Source: Flavobacterium praedii (GTDB lineage: Bacteria > Bacteroidota > Bacteroidia > Flavobacteriales > Flavobacteriaceae). Taken from it: a stretch of DNA of 64,000 nt. Where the stretch lies: assembly GCF_026810365.1 (NCBI RefSeq), contig NZ_CP113948.1:1513001-1577000 (forward strand), given 5' to 3'. This document shows, in pieces, positions 61,631 through 64,000 of the stretch. The notes under the pieces were generated by a model. The model had not been told where the DNA came from. It searched no databases and was given only the letters and a program-made list of their open reading frames with translations. The position numbers were made by a program, and so were the translations under genes. Positions within the stretch are counted from its first letter, which is position 1. Every line of letters starts with the position of its first letter.

Positions 61631-62938
61631 ATGAAACACAAAAATATAGCAATCGTTCTTTTGGTTTTACTTTTATCCATAGCGACAAAAGCACAACAAA
61701 TTACGGCTCCAAAACAAAGCAAATCAATTTTAATACGCAATGCAACGGCCCATTTAGGCAACGGAAAAATTATAGAGAATAGTGCTATCGGATTTAAAGA
61801 CGGTAAACTAATACTTGTTGCGGATGCCACCACGATTCGTTTGGCTAGTGGCGCTTACGACACTACAATTGACGCTAGTGGAAAGCATGTTTATCCCGGT
61901 TTTATTGCACCAAATTCCACTCTAGGATTGGTAGAAATAGATGCCGTAAAATCATCGGATGATGAAGACGAAATTGGCTTATTCAATCCTCATGTTCGCA
62001 GTATTATTGCATACAATTCTGAATCTAAAGTAATTGAAACAGTTCGTCCGAACGGGGTTTTGATTGCTCAAATTACACCTCGAGGTGGTCGTATATCAGG
62101 AACATCATCTATTGTTCAATTGGATGCATGGAGTTGGAAAGATGCACTTTTAAAAGAAAATGATGGTATCCATTTGGATTTCCCTTCTAGTTTCAAAAGA
62201 AGTGGAAGTTGGTTTGAACCTGGAACAAAGGAACCAAACAAAGATTATAAAACACAAATTGAGGAAATTAATTCTTTTTTATCGAATGCTAAAGCCTATA
62301 ATTTAGATACAGCTAAAGAAAGAAACCTCATTTTAGAAGCCACAAAAGGATTGTTTGATGGAACTCAAACCTTATTTATTCATGCCGATGAAGAAAAGCA
62401 AATTAGAGACGGAATCCAAGTAGCCCTATCAAATGGAATTTCAAAAATAGTTATTGTGGGTGGATATGATGCCTATAAAACTACCGATATTCTTCAAAAA
62501 AATAATATTGGAGTATTATTAAGACGTGTTCACGATATGCCTTTAAGTGACGATCAAGATGTAGATTTACCCTTTAAAATGGCAAAACTATTGACGGATA
62601 AAGGAATTCTGGTTGGTTTGGAAAACAGTGGAAGTCATGAAAGAATGAATACCCGTAATTTACCGTTTTTGGCAGGGACTTGTGCTGCTTATGGTTTGGA
62701 CAAAGAAATAGCCTTACAATTGATAACTTATAATACCGCAAAAATTTTAGGAATTGACAATTTATGCGGAACTTTGGAAATAGGTAAAGATGCGACTTTA
62801 TTTATTTCAGAAGGAGACGCATTGGATATGAGAACAAATAAATTGACTCAAGCTTTTATTCAAGGAAGAGGAATCAGTTTGGAGACACATCAAAGTCAAT
62901 TGAATACTAAGTTTAAACAAAAATACAATCAAAAATAA
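61631..62938 (+). CDS. Secreted amidohydrolase-like protein, probably non-catalytic
   Basis: A 435-residue protein with signal peptide (MKHKNIAIVLLVLLLSIATK, AQQ). It has the start and end of the amidohydrolase fold (ILIRNATAHLGNGKIIENSA, KHVYPGFIAPNSTLGL; EIGKDATLFISEGDALDMRT), but where active enzymes have HxH after the first strand it reads APNSTLG, so the metal site is incomplete. It resembles the N-terminal half of the preceding protein and may pair with it. Tight operon spacing (13 bases upstream, 8 bases to the next gene). Confidence 0.75.
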   Translation: MKHKNIAIVLLVLLLSIATKAQQITAPKQSKSILIRNATAHLGNGKIIENSAIGFKDGKLILVADATTIRLASGAYDTTIDASGKHVYPGFIAPNSTLGLVEIDAVKSSDDEDEIGLFNPHVRSIIAYNSESKVIETVRPNGVLIAQITPRGGRISGTSSIVQLDAWSWKDALLKENDGIHLDFPSSFKRSGSWFEPGTKEPNKDYKTQIEEINSFLSNAKAYNLDTAKERNLILEATKGLFDGTQTLFIHADEEKQIRDGIQVALSNGISKIVIVGGYDAYKTTDILQKNNIGVLLRRVHDMPLSDDQDVDLPFKMAKLLTDKGILVGLENSGSHERMNTRNLPFLAGTCAAYGLDKEIALQLITYNTAKILGIDNLCGTLEIGKDATLFISEGDALDMRTNKLTQAFIQGRGISLETHQSQLNTKFKQKYNQK

Positions 62939-62946
62939 CACCGATT

Positions 62947-63324
62947 ATGGGACTATTTAATGCAATTTTAGGTAATGCTTCTGAAGTAAACAACGAGAAT
63001 CTTTCAAAAGAATTTGAACCTTTACTAATTGAAGGAGAAACTATTGAGAAAGGGTATAAAGTAATAAAAGACATGTTTGTTTTTACCAATAAAAGATTGA
63101 TTTTGGTCGAAAAACAATTAGTAGGAAGCAAAGTTGATTACCTCTCGATTCCGTATTCATCCATTAAAAAATTCTCTAAAGAAAGCGCGGGAATACTTGA
63201 CATGGATGCTGAATTAAAGATTTGGTTAACTGGTGAAGATGCTCCAATTTCCAAACAATTTGGCAAAGGCGGAAATAACATCAACGAAGTATATCAAATC
63301 CTGAGCCAGCATATTTTGAAATAA
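62947..63324 (+). CDS. Bacterial PH-domain protein
   Basis: A 125-residue cytoplasmic protein of the bPH_1 type: EGETIEKGYKVIKDMFVFTN, KRLILVEKQLVGSKVDYLSI, PYSSIKKFSKESAGILDMDA, ELKIWLTG. The pattern of a strand-rich core with FTNKRL and SIPYSSI is diagnostic. Proteins of this family form ring oligomers; their role is unknown. It starts 8 bases after the amidohydrolase gene and is likely in its operon. Confidence 0.82.
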   Translation: MGLFNAILGNASEVNNENLSKEFEPLLIEGETIEKGYKVIKDMFVFTNKRLILVEKQLVGSKVDYLSIPYSSIKKFSKESAGILDMDAELKIWLTGEDAPISKQFGKGGNNINEVYQILSQHILK

Positions 63325-63513
63325 TCGTAGCTTTTCAATTACTGATTTTAATTATTAGAGAAAAGAAGATAGAGAAAAGAAAACAGATTGTAAGACGTTG
63401 ATTTTAGAATACAGAATTTAATTTTAGTACTCTAACTATTGAATCTTTTTTCTTCTCTTTATTCTATATTCTTTTCTCTATTTTCTATTAAAAAAATCTT
63501 AAAACCCACTCTT
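63325..63513. other. Purine-rich then pyrimidine-rich intergenic segment
   Basis: AGAGAAAAGAAGATAGAGAA-type sequence near 63357-63385 faces TCTTTTTTCTTCTCTTTATT-type sequence near 63441-63485. They could fold into a long imperfect hairpin or act as a terminator between the PH-domain gene and the epimerase gene. Confidence 0.4.
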
Positions 63514-64000
63514 ATGAAAATCATTATTCGAACTTTTAAGCTAAAATTAAAACACACCTTTACAATTTCTAGAGAATCACATGATATTCAACCCACTTTA
63601 ATCGTTGAATTACAAAGCGACGGATATTCTGGTTTTGGTGAGGCTACTTCAAATCCATATTATAACATTACTGTGGATTCTATGAGAGCCAATTTAGAAG
63701 CGATCATTCCGTTTATTGAATCACATAATGATGAAACTCCTGAGGAATTCTGGGATAGCGCTTCGGCATTATTAAAAAACGACATGTTTGCTTTATGTGC
63801 TTTGGATATGGCTTACAACGATTTGTATGCCAAGAAAAAGGGCAAGAAACTATACGAACTTTGGGGAAATTCTCCATCGCACAACCCAAAAACCGATTAC
63901 ACTATTGGGATAGACAAAATAGACAAAATGGTCATGAAACTCAAAGAGATGCCATGGCCCATTTATAAAATTAAATTAGGTACCAAAGACGATATTGCTA
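63514..64000 (+). CDS. Dipeptide epimerase, enolase superfamily (cut by window edge)
   Basis: Starts at ATG 63514 and runs off the right end after 162 codons. It begins MKIIIRTFKLKLKHTFTISR and continues with LIVELQSDGYSGFGEATSNP, the MR_MLE N-terminal domain, then ALDMAYNDLYAKKKGKKLYE and the start of the barrel with TDYTIGIDKIDKM and YKIKLGT, where the IKLG lysine region begins the active site. This matches L-Ala-D/L-Glu epimerases, which recycle murein peptides. The catalytic second half lies outside the window. The preceding amidohydrolases might act on related dipeptides, which is inference only. Confidence 0.85.
   Translation, partial: MKIIIRTFKLKLKHTFTISRESHDIQPTLIVELQSDGYSGFGEATSNPYYNITVDSMRANLEAIIPFIESHNDETPEEFWDSASALLKNDMFALCALDMAYNDLYAKKKGKKLYELWGNSPSHNPKTDYTIGIDKIDKMVMKLKEMPWPIYKIKLGTKDDIA

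Noticed and set aside
1..64000. tRNA, rRNA, tmRNA or known riboswitch
   Set aside because: I read both strands for cloverleaf ends, rRNA-like blocks and common riboswitch cores and recognised none; a covariance-model scan would be needed to be sure.

Overview
The window is chromosomal DNA from a member of the Bacteroidota, most likely a Flavobacterium or close relative. The evidence is low GC content, Bacteroidota-type promoters (TTG, 19-base spacer, TAnnTTTG), sparse Shine-Dalgarno sequences, a T9SS-like C-terminal tail on one secreted protein, an OMP_b-brl-type TonB-dependent receptor, DUF4118-type kinases, a HemG-type protoporphyrinogen oxidase and flavobacterial intergenic hairpin repeats. 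No rRNA or tRNA gene was recognised. Both ends cut genes: a tyrosine recombinase at the left and an enolase-superfamily epimerase at the right.

Bases 1-6600 are accessory DNA. A divergent, truncated tyrosine recombinase (1-313) faces six copies of a ~132-bp imperfect palindrome (547-4132) plus a degenerate seventh (6508-6590). These behave like integron attC sites. Each ends in GTTR, and the bases after GTT are different in every unit, yet they are the exact reverse complement of the bases before the next palindrome. That is the signature of excisable gene cassettes carrying split attC sites. Two cassettes are non-coding and repeat-rich, one encodes a lipoprotein, one an exported protein, one a membrane protein, and the last holds an IS3 remnant and a polysaccharide-lyase-like gene. 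Nothing in the window encodes a classical IntI.

Bases 6674-51331 are mostly ordinary backbone: hemG, gcvT, a Prc-like protease, yebC, a LamG protein, a cysteine-synthase-family enzyme, oligopeptidase B, ybaB, threonine aldolase, prfB with its programmed frameshift, an ArsR-controlled ArsP/ArsF/ArsG-like efflux operon with three operator boxes, pldA, glycogen phosphorylase, an acyl-CoA carboxylase subunit, menE, a TonB receptor, serine dehydratase, kup followed by a KdpDE-like two-component pair, panB, a pseudouridine synthase, an aldehyde dehydrogenase, a nitroreductase, a large hybrid kinase, a zinc metallopeptidase and an RNA helicase.

Bases 51332-56600 are a second accessory patch. Dispersed repeats surround a second attC-type segment: a HigB/HigA-like toxin-antitoxin cassette bounded by a perfect 15-bp inverted repeat, a complete attC interrupted at its crossover box by a ~110-bp MITE-like element, and a gene with a C-terminal HEPN-like RNDFLH motif ending in half an attC. 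A truC-like gene and a RAYT transposase flanked by small REP hairpins follow. Bases 56603-64000 return to backbone: yifB/comM, two secreted amidohydrolases, a PH-domain protein and the start of a dipeptide epimerase.

The strongest candidate for an undescribed system is the Bacteroidota attC/cassette system seen at two loci, carrying a toxin-antitoxin pair and a possible HEPN defence gene, with a non-IntI-type recombinase beside the larger array.
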